From Robertmurraya dakarensis (GTDB lineage: Bacteria > Bacillota > Bacilli > Bacillales > Cytobacillaceae), in NCBI RefSeq assembly GCF_900156875.1, contig NZ_LT707409.1, positions 482,237 to 546,236 on the forward strand: a stretch of DNA of 64,000 nucleotides, read 5' to 3'. Under the pieces are notes generated by a model. It made no database searches. It saw nothing but the letters and a program-made list of their open reading frames with translations, and was not told where the DNA came from. The number at the start of each line of letters is the position of its first letter. Positions within the stretch are counted from its first letter, which is position 1. The translations under genes were made by a program, and so were the position numbers. Shown here in pieces: positions 34,980-43,411 of the stretch.

Positions 34980-35678
34980 ATGAAAGTTTTAAAGGACTGG
35001 TCTTTGTTTGAAAAGCTATGGATTGTTACGTTTACACTTGTGAATGTGTATTTGTTTTTTGCCTGGGATGATACGATTCTCGGGTTAATTACCTCGATTT
35101 CTGGAATGCTTTGTGTTGTGTTGGTTGCGAAGGGGAAGATCAGCAATTACTATTTTGGGATTATCCAGACCGGAACCTATGCGTACATCTCTTACGGTTA
35201 TGGCCTGTATGGTGAGGTTATGCTGAATGCCTTGTTTTATTTTCCGCTGCAGTTTGTTGGCCTCTTTTTATGGAAAAAACATCGTGCAAAACAAACAGTA
35301 CAAGGAGAAGAAATTCAAGTCAGTGTTTTAACGAAAAAAGGGTGGATTATTACGTTAGTTTCATTCCTCGTCATCTTTGTTCTATACGCTACTTTGCTTG
35401 GAAGAATAGGAGGCAATGTAGTCTGGATCGATTCGGCCACGACGACATTGTCGGTGATTGCGCAGATTCTTATGCTGAAACGATTCACGGAACAATGGTT
35501 ATTTTGGATTGCGGTGAATGTGCTATCTATCGCTCTTTGGCTGAAGGCTTTGATTTTACAAGGAGGAAGCGATGTATCGATGCTTGTTATGTGGTCGGCT
35601 TTTCTGATCAACAGTATTTACGGCTATTACAACTGGTCGAAAGTTTATAGACAGCAGAAGGGGGAGGAAAGGTTATGA
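34980..35678 (+). CDS. pnuC: Nicotinamide riboside transporter PnuC
   Basis: A 232-residue membrane protein of the PnuC family with about seven helices. Family marks: NYYFGIIQTGTYAYISYGYGLYGEVMLN, FYFPLQFVGLFLW and the C-terminal VMWSAFLINSIYGYYNW. It brings nicotinamide riboside into the cell by facilitated diffusion, trapped by phosphorylation by the NadR kinase encoded next. ATG 34980 with GGGAGTGGG upstream. Its stop overlaps the nadR ATG (ATGA), giving translational coupling. Confidence 0.93.
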   Translation: MKVLKDWSLFEKLWIVTFTLVNVYLFFAWDDTILGLITSISGMLCVVLVAKGKISNYYFGIIQTGTYAYISYGYGLYGEVMLNALFYFPLQFVGLFLWKKHRAKQTVQGEEIQVSVLTKKGWIITLVSFLVIFVLYATLLGRIGGNVVWIDSATTTLSVIAQILMLKRFTEQWLFWIAVNVLSIALWLKALILQGGSDVSMLVMWSAFLINSIYGYYNWSKVYRQQKGEERL

Positions 35679-36709
35679 GGAAGGTTGGATTTTACGGTGG
35701 GAAATTTTTACCGCTCCATCAAGGTCATGTGTTCGCCGTCATTAAAGCTTCTACGATGGTCGATGAATTGTATGTGGTGTTGTCACATAGTGAAAAAAGG
35801 GACCGGGAGCTGTGTGAGGGGAGTATGCTGCCACATATTCCAAGTAGGATTCGGCTTCGCTGGCTGTCGCAGCTGACGAAAGAGATGAAGCATGTCAAAG
35901 TCATGGAAGTGGAAGATCATGATGGAGATGAAGATTACAATTGGGAGGAAGGGGCCTTAAAAATAAAGAAGGCAATTGGGAAGAACATTGATGTGGTGTT
36001 TAGTTCGGAACTGGACTATGACCCGATTTTCCAAGAGCTATATCCCGAGGCAAAGCATGTGTTGATTGATCCAGAGAGGGAACAAGTTCCAATATCGGCA
36101 ACGGAGATTCGAAAGAAAGGTGTGTTTCATTACTGGAACTACATTCCACAGGTTACGAAGCCTTATTTTATCAAAAAGGTCGTGATGTTGGGGACGGAAA
36201 GCTGTGGAAAATCAACGCTTACGAGAAATCTAGCACAAATTTATAACACAACCTATGTAAGCGAATATGGCAGGGATTTTTGTGAAGAGTTGGGAGGCTG
36301 TGATGGGATTATGCTGGAGGAGGATTATCCGCTCATTGCCTACGGTCATAAAATAAAAGAATATGAAGCTAGTAAAAGGGCAAATAAAATCGTCTTTATT
36401 GACACGGAAGCAGCTGTCACTCAGTTTTATTCAGAACTCTATAATCGTAAAACTCAACGGGTTCTAGATGAAATGGCTAGGATCCAAAAATACGATTTAT
36501 GTTTATTTTTAGAGCCTGACGTGAATTGGGTGGATGATGGATTAAGGGTGCATGGGGAACAAAAGGATCGTGAAGAGAACAATCAGCGCTTGAAGGAAGT
36601 ATTGAAGGAAAACGGAATTGAGTTTGTGAGCATAAGCGGGAGTTATCAGGAGCGATTAGAAAAGGCGATGGAGTTGATAGGGAGGGAGTTTGGCGGTTAT
36701 GGTGTTTAA
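35675..36709 (+). CDS. nadR: NadR-like NMN adenylyltransferase / ribosylnicotinamide kinase
   Basis: A 344-residue bifunctional enzyme. Residues 1-160 are a nucleotidyltransferase with GGKFLPLHQGH (His15, His18) and ISATEIR (140-146). Residues 168-340 are a P-loop kinase with GTESCGKST (173-181) that phosphorylates nicotinamide riboside. Unlike E. coli NadR there is no N-terminal DNA-binding domain, which fits regulation by the NrtR-like protein instead. It overlaps pnuC by four bases. A damaged copy of its 3' end lies 3 kb downstream at 39630. Confidence 0.92.
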   Translation: MRKVGFYGGKFLPLHQGHVFAVIKASTMVDELYVVLSHSEKRDRELCEGSMLPHIPSRIRLRWLSQLTKEMKHVKVMEVEDHDGDEDYNWEEGALKIKKAIGKNIDVVFSSELDYDPIFQELYPEAKHVLIDPEREQVPISATEIRKKGVFHYWNYIPQVTKPYFIKKVVMLGTESCGKSTLTRNLAQIYNTTYVSEYGRDFCEELGGCDGIMLEEDYPLIAYGHKIKEYEASKRANKIVFIDTEAAVTQFYSELYNRKTQRVLDEMARIQKYDLCLFLEPDVNWVDDGLRVHGEQKDREENNQRLKEVLKENGIEFVSISGSYQERLEKAMELIGREFGGYGV

Positions 36710-36779
36710 GGGATTTATTTAGAGGGCATTTCTAAGTCAGATTGTAAAAAGACTTAGGTACTAACTATAGTTATATATT

Positions 36780-36820
36780 GGAGGCTGCTAAATGATAAAC
36801 ATATAGTAGCCTCTTTATTG
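36780..36820 (+). terminator. Rho-independent terminator of the NAD operon
   Basis: Stem GAGGCTGCTA / TAGTAGCCTC with a thirteen-base loop and TTTATT. Confidence 0.8.
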
Positions 36821-36852
36821 TGGGAAATAGGGTTAGTGGATTCTAATCACTG

Positions 36853-36895
36853 GATTACCAGAAACGCGAGAACCGTCCCCACATTCCTCCGAATA
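36853..36895 (+). repeat. Dispersed element GAAACGC-GAGAACCGTCCCCAC, copy 1
   Basis: CAGAAACGCGAGAACCGTCC followed by CCACATTCC. A close copy is at 41485-41518. Its GAGAACCG core is the same as the right half of the 52-bp unit. Similar GGGGACGGTTCT elements are scattered in many Bacillaceae genomes. Confidence 0.6.
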
Positions 36896-36922
36896 AATAC
36901 TTTTCGAATTATCAGATTATTC

Positions 36923-36951
36923 TTTACTAATCGTTCTAAAAAGAGTATGAT
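36923..36951 (+). promoter_or_regulatory. tetR promoter with overlapping operator half
   Basis: TTTACT at 36923-36928, 17-bp spacer, TATGAT at 36946-36951. The spacer holds AATCGTTCTAAAA, equal to one half of the full palindrome at 37552, so the TetR protein probably represses its own gene. Confidence 0.65.
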
Positions 36952-36972
36952 ATTTCCAAAAGGAGGTGTAAG

Positions 36973-37548
36973 ATGGCTAGAAACAAAGAATTTGATGAGA
37001 CTAAGGTTTTGCTCAAAGCAATGGTGCTGTTTTGGCGTAATGGATATGAAAAAACGTCAATGCAAGATCTTGTAGATTTTACAAAAATAAATCGTAAAAG
37101 CATTTATGACACATTCGGCGATAAACAGACGTTGTTTTTGAAGGCTTTACAGCTCTTCGAAGAAATTGTGGATCGGAGAATTCAAAGTCGACTTCAACCT
37201 ACAAGTTCAGTTAAATCTGCGATAAGAGAGATGTTTGAAATGGCTGTTGCATCTCATGATGAAAAGCCTCCAGGATGTCTAATTGTCAATACAGCAGTAG
37301 AGCTATCATTGCATGATCCGAAAATCGCTGACAGAATTCAAAAAAGCTTTAGTAAAACAGAATCTTTAATACGAGAACTATTATTACAAGGACAAATGAA
37401 TGGAGAAGTATCTCATCAACTTGATGTAGAAAAGACTGCTCAATTCATTCATAATTCATTCATTGGTATAAGAGTATTAGCCAAAACAACGAATGATCAA
37501 AAAAAACTACAAAACATCATTGATTCAACTTTAGAGGTATTAGACTGA
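36973..37548 (+). CDS. TetR/AcrR family transcriptional regulator
   Basis: A 191-residue repressor: helix-turn-helix at residues 10-55 (KAMVLFWRNGYEKTSMQDLV, then INRKSIYDTFGDK) and an all-helical ligand domain with the PPGCLIVNTAVEL motif typical of the AcrR/YxaF-like subgroup. ATG follows AAAAGGAGGTG. Operators lie on its own promoter and directly after its stop (37552), before the thioesterase and MFS genes, so it likely controls both units and responds to a substrate of the exporter. Confidence 0.92.
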   Translation: MARNKEFDETKVLLKAMVLFWRNGYEKTSMQDLVDFTKINRKSIYDTFGDKQTLFLKALQLFEEIVDRRIQSRLQPTSSVKSAIREMFEMAVASHDEKPPGCLIVNTAVELSLHDPKIADRIQKSFSKTESLIRELLLQGQMNGEVSHQLDVEKTAQFIHNSFIGIRVLAKTTNDQKKLQNIIDSTLEVLD

Positions 37549-37551
37549 ACT

Positions 37552-37573
37552 TTTTAGAATGATCGTTCTAAAA
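37552..37573. promoter_or_regulatory. TetR operator palindrome
   Basis: TTTTAGAA-TGATCG-TTCTAAAA, a near-perfect 22-bp palindrome four bases after the tetR stop and 49 bases before the thioesterase start. Its right half recurs in the tetR promoter. Confidence 0.75.
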
Positions 37574-37621
37574 TGGTGATGGTTTTGTTTAATTCTATTA
37601 TTTTTAGGGATGGTGGAAATA

Positions 37622-38071
37622 ATGAAGAGTTTAGCACTTTTAAAGAAAATGGCAAAAGGGGAAATACCAGGCGCACCTGTTGCACAGGTACTTGGTTTTA
37701 CTGTAACAGATGTTGAAGAAGGTAGAGTTGTCATTGAAATGGACGCAACTGAAAGATTACATAATCCGATGGGAACGCTGCACGGAGGCATTTTATGTGA
37801 TATTGCAGATGCTGCAATGGGGTATGCTTTTGCAACCACATTGGCAGATGACGAACTCTTTACAACCGTTGAGATTAAATTAAACTTTCTAAAGCCGATC
37901 TTCAAATCCAAACTTCGTGCTGAAGGCCAGCTTATAAAAAAAGGATCTTCAGTCGGATTACTGGAATGTCATGTGTATGACGAAAAACAAAGTCTCGTTG
38001 CCCATTCCACTAGCACATGTATGGTTTTGAAGGGGAATCCAGGGAGAAAAAGACTAAAATCAGGACAATAG
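37622..38071 (+). CDS. PaaI-type hotdog-fold thioesterase
   Basis: A 149-residue hotdog protein with the PaaI-family active-site helix: HNPMGTLHGGILCDIADAAMG, plus TTVEIKLNFLKPIFKSKLRAEG. It hydrolyses acyl- or phenylacyl-CoA thioesters; the substrate is unknown. The ATG at 37622 is taken, with GGTGGA just upstream; 37610 is also in frame. It stands between the TetR operator and the MFS gene, so co-regulation is likely. Confidence 0.87.
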   Translation: MKSLALLKKMAKGEIPGAPVAQVLGFTVTDVEEGRVVIEMDATERLHNPMGTLHGGILCDIADAAMGYAFATTLADDELFTTVEIKLNFLKPIFKSKLRAEGQLIKKGSSVGLLECHVYDEKQSLVAHSTSTCMVLKGNPGRKRLKSGQ

Positions 38072-38214
38072 AATTGGTTGGATACTTGACCTAAATTACT
38101 CGTTGATCGCCTGTTTTGGGAAGTATTCGCTCTCCTATTAAAAGAAAAATAATAAAGAATCTCAAAGATAGTATCAAATATATTTTCCGAATATTCTTAA
38201 AAAGGTGTGTTTAT

Positions 38215-39585
38215 ATGTCTTCTATTTCACTATCTTCACCCCGATCCGAAAGCGAAGTACCCATTAAAGAGAATAAACTGATTTTCATTTGGAGTTTTAC
38301 GACATTGCTAGTTGTCATGAATACGACCATGTTTAATGTTGCATTACCTTTTATACTAAACGACTTTACCTTAAGTTCATCAACCGCATCATGGCTCGTT
38401 TCTGGTTATTCCATCATGTTTGCCCTCTCAACGTTGACTTTTGGCAGATTATCTGATTTTATTCCCATCTCAAGGCTCTTACTGTATGGTATTAGCATCT
38501 TAACAATAGCATCGTTAATAGGGTTCTTTTCAACTCATTTTTTACTATTATTAGGGGCTCGAATTCTTCAAGCTGCTGGGGCAGGATCGGTTATGGGATT
38601 GGGAATGATCATGGCTGGGCGCTATATTCCCCTTTCAAGGCGTGGAAAAGCAATGGCCATTATTGCCTCTGGTGCCTCTTTGGCTTTCGGGTTAGGTCCT
38701 GTAATAGGTGGAGTCATTACTCAATATTTAGGATGGAATTATCTTTTCGCTGTCACTAGTATATCTGTCCTATGTATACCTTTTTTAATAAAGTTATTGC
38801 CTAAAGAGAATATCAAAAAAGGGCATTTCGATTTAATCGGTGCTATTCTAACAGGACTTTCAGTGACAGGTCTGCTCCTTTTTCTATCCACGTTTTCCTA
38901 TGGTATTTTATTAGGGACAGTTATTCTTTTTGCAATATGGTGGAAATATCTTAAAAGAACAGAAGAGCCGTTTATTCAGCCAACACTTCTCAGAAATAAG
39001 CAATATAGAAAAATGCTATTGATTGGTAGTTCAGCCTTTTTCATTAACTTTTCCAATCTATTTTTAATGCCCATTATTCTTGCAACTGTATTTGGCATAG
39101 GCCCAGTAGAGGTGGGCATAATCATTTTTCCAGGAGCAATTATTGCAGTAATTGCTGGACCATTCATAGGAAGATTAATTGACCGTTATGGGAATGCACC
39201 ATTGATTACTTTAGGACTTTTATTTTTATTAAGTGCTACGATCATTTTTGCCTTGTATTCTACCATTAGTCCTTATTTCATACTATCAACATACATGTTC
39301 GCAAGTATTGGTTTTACAGCACTTTCAACGAGTATTTCCAATGAGGTAACCAGGATTCTTCCGATGAATCTTATAGGTTCTGGAGTAGGAATCGTCCAAT
39401 TAATGCAATTTTTCGGCGGAGGTCTCGGGGTGACAGTTTCTGGTTTATTATTAACAGTTCAAGAAAGTTCATCCGCAGAAATGATTTATAGAAATATTTA
39501 TGGAAGTTTTTCCTTTGTGATTCTTATGGCTTTTGTCATATATGGTTTATATTACCGAAAAGCTAAGGTAATGCAGCCAAGTTAA
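38215..39585 (+). CDS. MFS multidrug exporter, DHA2-like (14-TMS type relative of TetL/LmrB)
   Basis: A 456-residue major facilitator protein: NTTMFNVALPFILNDF and SSTASWLVSGYSIMFAL (motif D1), TFGRLSDFIPISRLLLYG (motif A), LLGARILQAAGAGSVMGLGM (motif B), ASLAFGLGPVIGGVI (antiporter motif C). This is the drug:H+ antiporter pattern of TetL-like exporters. ATG 38215 follows AAAAAGGTG. The TetR regulator upstream is probably its control. Drug unknown. Confidence 0.88.
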   Translation: MSSISLSSPRSESEVPIKENKLIFIWSFTTLLVVMNTTMFNVALPFILNDFTLSSSTASWLVSGYSIMFALSTLTFGRLSDFIPISRLLLYGISILTIASLIGFFSTHFLLLLGARILQAAGAGSVMGLGMIMAGRYIPLSRRGKAMAIIASGASLAFGLGPVIGGVITQYLGWNYLFAVTSISVLCIPFLIKLLPKENIKKGHFDLIGAILTGLSVTGLLLFLSTFSYGILLGTVILFAIWWKYLKRTEEPFIQPTLLRNKQYRKMLLIGSSAFFINFSNLFLMPIILATVFGIGPVEVGIIIFPGAIIAVIAGPFIGRLIDRYGNAPLITLGLLFLLSATIIFALYSTISPYFILSTYMFASIGFTALSTSISNEVTRILPMNLIGSGVGIVQLMQFFGGGLGVTVSGLLLTVQESSSAEMIYRNIYGSFSFVILMAFVIYGLYYRKAKVMQPS

Positions 39586-39629
39586 TTCCGAATGGAAGTA
39601 AGAAGCAAAAAGTTCATACCTTCGCTTCT

Positions 39630-39828
39630 CAGGGTTAGAGCCTGACGTCAAATGGGTGGATGATGGTTTAAGGGGGCATGGGGAACAAAAGGTTCGTGAA
39701 CAAAATAATCAGCGTTTGAAGGAAGTATTGAAAGAAAACGGAATTGAGTTTGTGAGCATGAGCGGGAGTTATCAGGAGCGGTTAGAAAAGGCAATGGAGT
39801 TATAGAAAGGGAGTTTGGCGGTTTAGGA
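39630..39828 (+). pseudogene. Duplicated 3' end of nadR
   Basis: About 195 bases match 36505-36703 with few changes: LEPDVKWVDDGLRGHGEQK then NNQRLKEVLKENGIEFVSMS. A TAG (ATGGAGTTATAG) and lost start show it is inert. It follows the MFS gene and precedes a REP-like palindrome. Confidence 0.9.
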
Positions 39829-39835
39829 ACCGAGG

Positions 39836-39899
39836 AGGGGTCAGTCCCTCACTCTACTAAATCGTTAGAGAAATGGAGGACGACCCTATTTTTTATTTT
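39836..39899 (+). repeat. REP-like palindrome with terminator tail
   Basis: AGGGGTCAGTCCCTCA, CTCTACTAAATCGTTAGAG, ATGGAGGACGACCCT then TTTTTTATTTTC. Related in plan to the main family; the T-run suggests it terminates transcription. Confidence 0.55.
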
Positions 39900-39997
39900 C
39901 CCAGTGTATTCTGTATGTATGATTGAACGGAAGCAAAAGTATAGGTTAATATATTTGTAGTTTTAGATGGAATATAGTGGAATAAAGGAGTGGCAAT

Positions 39998-40843
39998 TTG
40001 AAGAGAGTGGCTTGTCTGTTCGTCTTCGTTCTGTTCCTAGCAGGATGTGGGAAAAGTTATGATGAGGATTTTACCGAGACATATAAGGACGTTTTGGATG
40101 AAATGTTGGGGCAATGGAAGGTCGTGGAGGAAAGAGAAGTAGAGGGCATGTATAAACCTTTCTACGTATCAGAACGTAAATATACAAGATGGAAACTCAA
40201 GTATTTGACCTCACCCGATAAACCTTTCTACGTGCCGACCGTTAGGTACTTAGGCTGGGAATTAGAGTATACCGATGCTTATGGAGAAAAACATTCTGTA
40301 ACGATTTATAATGATTATCCCATACAGGAAGATTTGATTGCGGATGTGTTCAATAAATTAACGGATGATTTTGAGAGAAAAGTATATGAAGACCTATTTG
40401 TCTCCGTTGAAGACCCGTATTTACGGGTGGGAGACTTGGAGCGAGAATATTTTACCAAACATTATGATACGATTAAAAAGCTCTACGGTGATAAAATCCT
40501 TTTACAGAATGCAAAAGTTGAAGATGTGTTTGAAGGAACACCGATCTATGCACGAATAAAATTCAATAAAGAGAATTTTCAGCATCTAACAGACGCGCAA
40601 TTTAATCAATTGATCGATGTGGAGCTAAAGGAATTATTAGCGGAAATTCCGTTCTTAAATGCCCATGTATCTATAATAAATGAATATAGTGAAGAGATGT
40701 TTACGGCACGCCACTTTATCCAGGGGAAAGAGTTGGAAGTAGACAAAGATTATTTAGGCGACCAATTTTTAAGGATTACATTAAAGAAGCATTTTCCTGA
40801 ATATCAGGTGTTAGAGCCAAAAGAAAAATATAAAGTTAATTAA
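39998..40843 (+). CDS. Lipoprotein with an internal repeat, function unknown
   Basis: A 281-residue lipoprotein: signal peptide and lipobox LAGC with lipid Cys17 (MKRVACLFVFVLFLAGCGKS). Residues 50-85 hold a duplicated segment, KPFYVSERKYTRWKLKYL and KPFYVPTVRYLGWELEYT, 26 residues apart. The rest (FNKLTDDFERKVYEDLF, KLYGDKILLQNAKVEDVFEG) resembles DUF1672-like or other exported Bacillus lipoproteins, but no family is certain. TTG start with AAAGGAGTGG upstream. Confidence 0.72.
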   Translation: MKRVACLFVFVLFLAGCGKSYDEDFTETYKDVLDEMLGQWKVVEEREVEGMYKPFYVSERKYTRWKLKYLTSPDKPFYVPTVRYLGWELEYTDAYGEKHSVTIYNDYPIQEDLIADVFNKLTDDFERKVYEDLFVSVEDPYLRVGDLEREYFTKHYDTIKKLYGDKILLQNAKVEDVFEGTPIYARIKFNKENFQHLTDAQFNQLIDVELKELLAEIPFLNAHVSIINEYSEEMFTARHFIQGKELEVDKDYLGDQFLRITLKKHFPEYQVLEPKEKYKVN

Positions 40844-40850
40844 GCAAAAC

Positions 40851-40958
40851 ATGGAAAAAAACGCTACTCCAGATCAACGTGTCAAAGAAATTGTTGAAAT
40901 CGTTACTACTATGAAAGCTGACGAAGTAAGATTTAGTTTGTTGGGTACAATGCTGTAA
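40851..40958 (+). CDS. Possible 35-residue ORF upstream of the 41015 gene
   Basis: ATG at 40851 reads MEKNATPDQRVKEIVEIVTT then MKADEVRFSLLGTML and stops at 40958, eight bases after the lipoprotein stop. No ribosome site is clear. Codon use is normal. It may be a fragment of a larger gene or a short peptide gene; evidence is thin. Confidence 0.3.
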   Translation: MEKNATPDQRVKEIVEIVTTMKADEVRFSLLGTML

Positions 40959-41014
40959 TGAACCGCAAGTTTATAAATGAAGATACGAAGAATTTAATTT
41001 GGGAGGCGATGGAA

Positions 41015-41209
41015 ATGACAATGGTATTTGAGAAACAATTAAAGATCCTAGAAGAAAAACGCCGTATAGAAGATTTAAAAAATGCACTACATGATTTATA
41101 TACAGAAGAAGGCCTTTCTGAGGAAGAGATTGAAATTGTGGAACGTGGTATTAAAAGGGTAACTCGTGTACCTGAACATATATTTCTAGAAGTAAAAGAG
41201 CAAGTATAA
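41015..41209 (+). CDS. Small charged protein of unknown function
   Basis: About 64 residues (MTMVFEKQLKILEEKRRIED ... GIKRVTRVPEHIFLEVKEQV), helical and highly charged. GGGAGG lies eight bases before ATG 41015; the frame is open from ATG 40958. Not recognised. Confidence 0.45.
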   Translation: MTMVFEKQLKILEEKRRIEDLKNALHDLYTEEGLSEEEIEIVERGIKRVTRVPEHIFLEVKEQV

Positions 41210-41340
41210 AAAAGAGTTAACTATAGAATTATAAAAGTAGGTGTGACTAAACCTTACCAATTTATTATTTGTAGCAAGTGCCTGCCCCCAATTGATAGAA
41301 ATCCCATAATTAAATTTTAAATTGTGCAATTTATGGATAA

Positions 41341-41452
41341 GACCTTGTTTACTGTACTAGGGGATAGGTCCAATTTCCCATGGTATGCTGGTGCCTATCC
41401 TGTCCCCCATCGTAGTAAAGTAATGCTTTATTGCACTGGGGGACAGGTTCTT
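41341..41452 (+). repeat. Nested REP-like palindromes with T-run
   Basis: An outer pair GGATAGG / CCTATCC (41362 and 41394) abuts a full REP-like copy CCTGTCCCCCAT, CGTAGTAAAGTAATGC, ACTGGGGGACAGG (41399-41447), followed by TTCTTTTTTG. Probably ends transcription from the small ORFs. Confidence 0.7.
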
Positions 41453-41475
41453 TTTTGTTCCTGTGTTCATGTTTC

Positions 41476-41533
41476 GAAGATGGGTAACCATGAAACGCCA
41501 GAACCGTCCCCACGTTCCTAGGACAGGCCCCTT
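41476..41533 (+). repeat. Dispersed element GAAACGC-AGAACCGTCCCCAC, copy 2
   Basis: CATGAAACGCCAGAACCGTCC then CCACGTTCCTAGG, fused to a REP arm GGACAGGCCCC and TTTTTTT. Matches the copy at 36853. Confidence 0.6.
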
Positions 41534-41610
41534 TTTTTCAATTTCAGCCAATACTTTGTTAGACTATAATTATTGCAGACTCATAGAATCATTTAAGGGA
41601 GGCGATAAAA

Positions 41611-43221
41611 ATGAGTTGGACACTAATCCTTACTATTGCAATTTTGGTATTAATGCTGGTGGTTTTTATTGTACCAATCGGGCTTTATCTTTGGATTTCC
41701 TACCGTGATGCACGTCAAAAAAAACACGCGGTTTTAAGAAATTATCCGGTGTTAGGACGGATGAGGTACATAATTGAGAAAATTGGGCCTGAATTAAGAC
41801 AATATTTATTTTTGAACAATGATGAAGGGAAGCCTTTTACAAGGAATCAGTACGAGGGAGTTGTCAAATCGGGCAAATACAAACAGCGAATTACCTCCTT
41901 TGGTTCGGAAAGGAATTTTGATGAAACAGGGTTTTATATTCGAAATGCGATGTTTCCAACGCAGAGGGAAGATCTTCGTATTGAGCAAAAGCCCAAGATT
42001 CAAACTCAAGTTTATAAGATTGATAGTGAAAGGTTAATGAGCAGGAAGGAACATTCGGAGCAGACAGAAGTGGAGCCATATTATTTGTCGGAAAAGGATC
42101 AAATCATACTAGGCAAAGAGACCTGCAGAAAACCATTCTATCTAAAAGGATTGGTCGGGCAATCTGCCATGAGTTACGGCTCCTTGGGGAAAAATGCCAT
42201 CACCGCTTTATCCAAAGGACTGGGTCTTGCCGGCGGAACATGGATGAATACGGGAGAAGGCGGGCTTTCTAACTATCATCAAATCGGAAATGTTGACATT
42301 ATGGCGCAAATTGGACCGGGATTGTTTGGCTTTCGGACGGCTGAGGGAGATTTTTCATGGGAGCTGTTCAAACAGAAAAGTGAGTTGGACCAGATTAAAG
42401 CATTTGAACTGAAACTTGGTCAAGGGGCGAAAATTCGCGGCGGACATGTCGAGGCTGAAAAGGTGACACCTGAAATTGCCGAAATCAGAAGTGTGAAACC
42501 GTGGACAACAATCGACAGCCCCAATCGCTTCCGTCAATTCAATGATACGAAAGGGCTTTTGGATTTTATTGAGCAGCTTAGAGAAATCGGCGGAAAGCCT
42601 GTAGGATTTAAAATGGTTGTCGGCAGCCGGGATGAAGTGGAAGAAATGGTGAAAGTGATGGCAGAGGAGGGGAAGGTGCCAGACTTTATTACCGTTGATG
42701 GCGGTGAAGGCGGTACAGGTGCTACCTATCAAGAGCTGGCAGATGGCCCAGGCCTGCCGCTTTATACAGCTCTTCCAATTGTCCATGAAATACTGAAAAA
42801 GTATCAAATAAGAAATAGGGTTAAGCTGATTGCCTCCGGAAAACTAGTCACACCGGATAAAATGGCGTATGCCCTTTGTCTTGGGGCGGATTTAATTACG
42901 ACAGCCCGTGCCTTCATGATCTCGGTTGGCTGTATTATGGCACAAACCTGCCACAGTAATACATGCCCTGTCGGCGTCGCCACAACAGATCCGGACCGTG
43001 AAAAAGCGTTAGTTGTAGAAGAAAAAATGTACCGGGTATGTAACTATGTCGTATCGACGAGAGAAGGTCTTTTCAATCTGGCAGCAGCTGCAGGATTAGC
43101 CTCACCAACCGAATTTAATGATAAGCATATCATGTATAAAGCCATGAACGGCCAGCTGTTTACAGGCAGCGAGTATATGCGCGGATTGATAAAACCATCG
43201 ATGGATCAGATGGCATTATAA
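41611..43221 (+). CDS. FMN-binding glutamate synthase family protein (YerD-like)
   Basis: A 536-residue protein with an N-terminal membrane helix (ILVLMLVVFIVPIGLYLW) and the FMN/glutamate-synthase central domain. Seen motifs: GQSAMSYGSLGKNAITALSKG, GEGGLSNYH, QGAKIRGGHVEAEKV, TVDGGEGGTGATYQELADG and the Fe-S loop CIMAQTCHSNTCPVGVATTD with three Cys as in GltB. There is no glutaminase domain. B. subtilis YerD has this layout; its reaction is not established. ATG follows AAGGGAGGCG. Confidence 0.9.
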   Translation: MSWTLILTIAILVLMLVVFIVPIGLYLWISYRDARQKKHAVLRNYPVLGRMRYIIEKIGPELRQYLFLNNDEGKPFTRNQYEGVVKSGKYKQRITSFGSERNFDETGFYIRNAMFPTQREDLRIEQKPKIQTQVYKIDSERLMSRKEHSEQTEVEPYYLSEKDQIILGKETCRKPFYLKGLVGQSAMSYGSLGKNAITALSKGLGLAGGTWMNTGEGGLSNYHQIGNVDIMAQIGPGLFGFRTAEGDFSWELFKQKSELDQIKAFELKLGQGAKIRGGHVEAEKVTPEIAEIRSVKPWTTIDSPNRFRQFNDTKGLLDFIEQLREIGGKPVGFKMVVGSRDEVEEMVKVMAEEGKVPDFITVDGGEGGTGATYQELADGPGLPLYTALPIVHEILKKYQIRNRVKLIASGKLVTPDKMAYALCLGADLITTARAFMISVGCIMAQTCHSNTCPVGVATTDPDREKALVVEEKMYRVCNYVVSTREGLFNLAAAAGLASPTEFNDKHIMYKAMNGQLFTGSEYMRGLIKPSMDQMAL

Positions 43222-43411
43222 GTAAAGAAGGGCTTTGTAGTAAAAATGTTCGCTGCTCCTTCTGTGAAACAAGATTTCTCGGGGAGTGTACATCATTCAA
43301 ATCCTTGCTTAAACTTTAGAAACTTATGATAAACTCAAACTATCAGATTATCAAAAAATAAGTATGGATTGCAATAACATGAATGTTGCTCCCAAAACGA
43401 GGTGTCTTCGC

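Noticed and set aside
41324-41708. ORFs over the 41.3-41.7 kb palindromes
   Set aside because: They translate REP-like DNA and run out of frame into the YerD-like gene.
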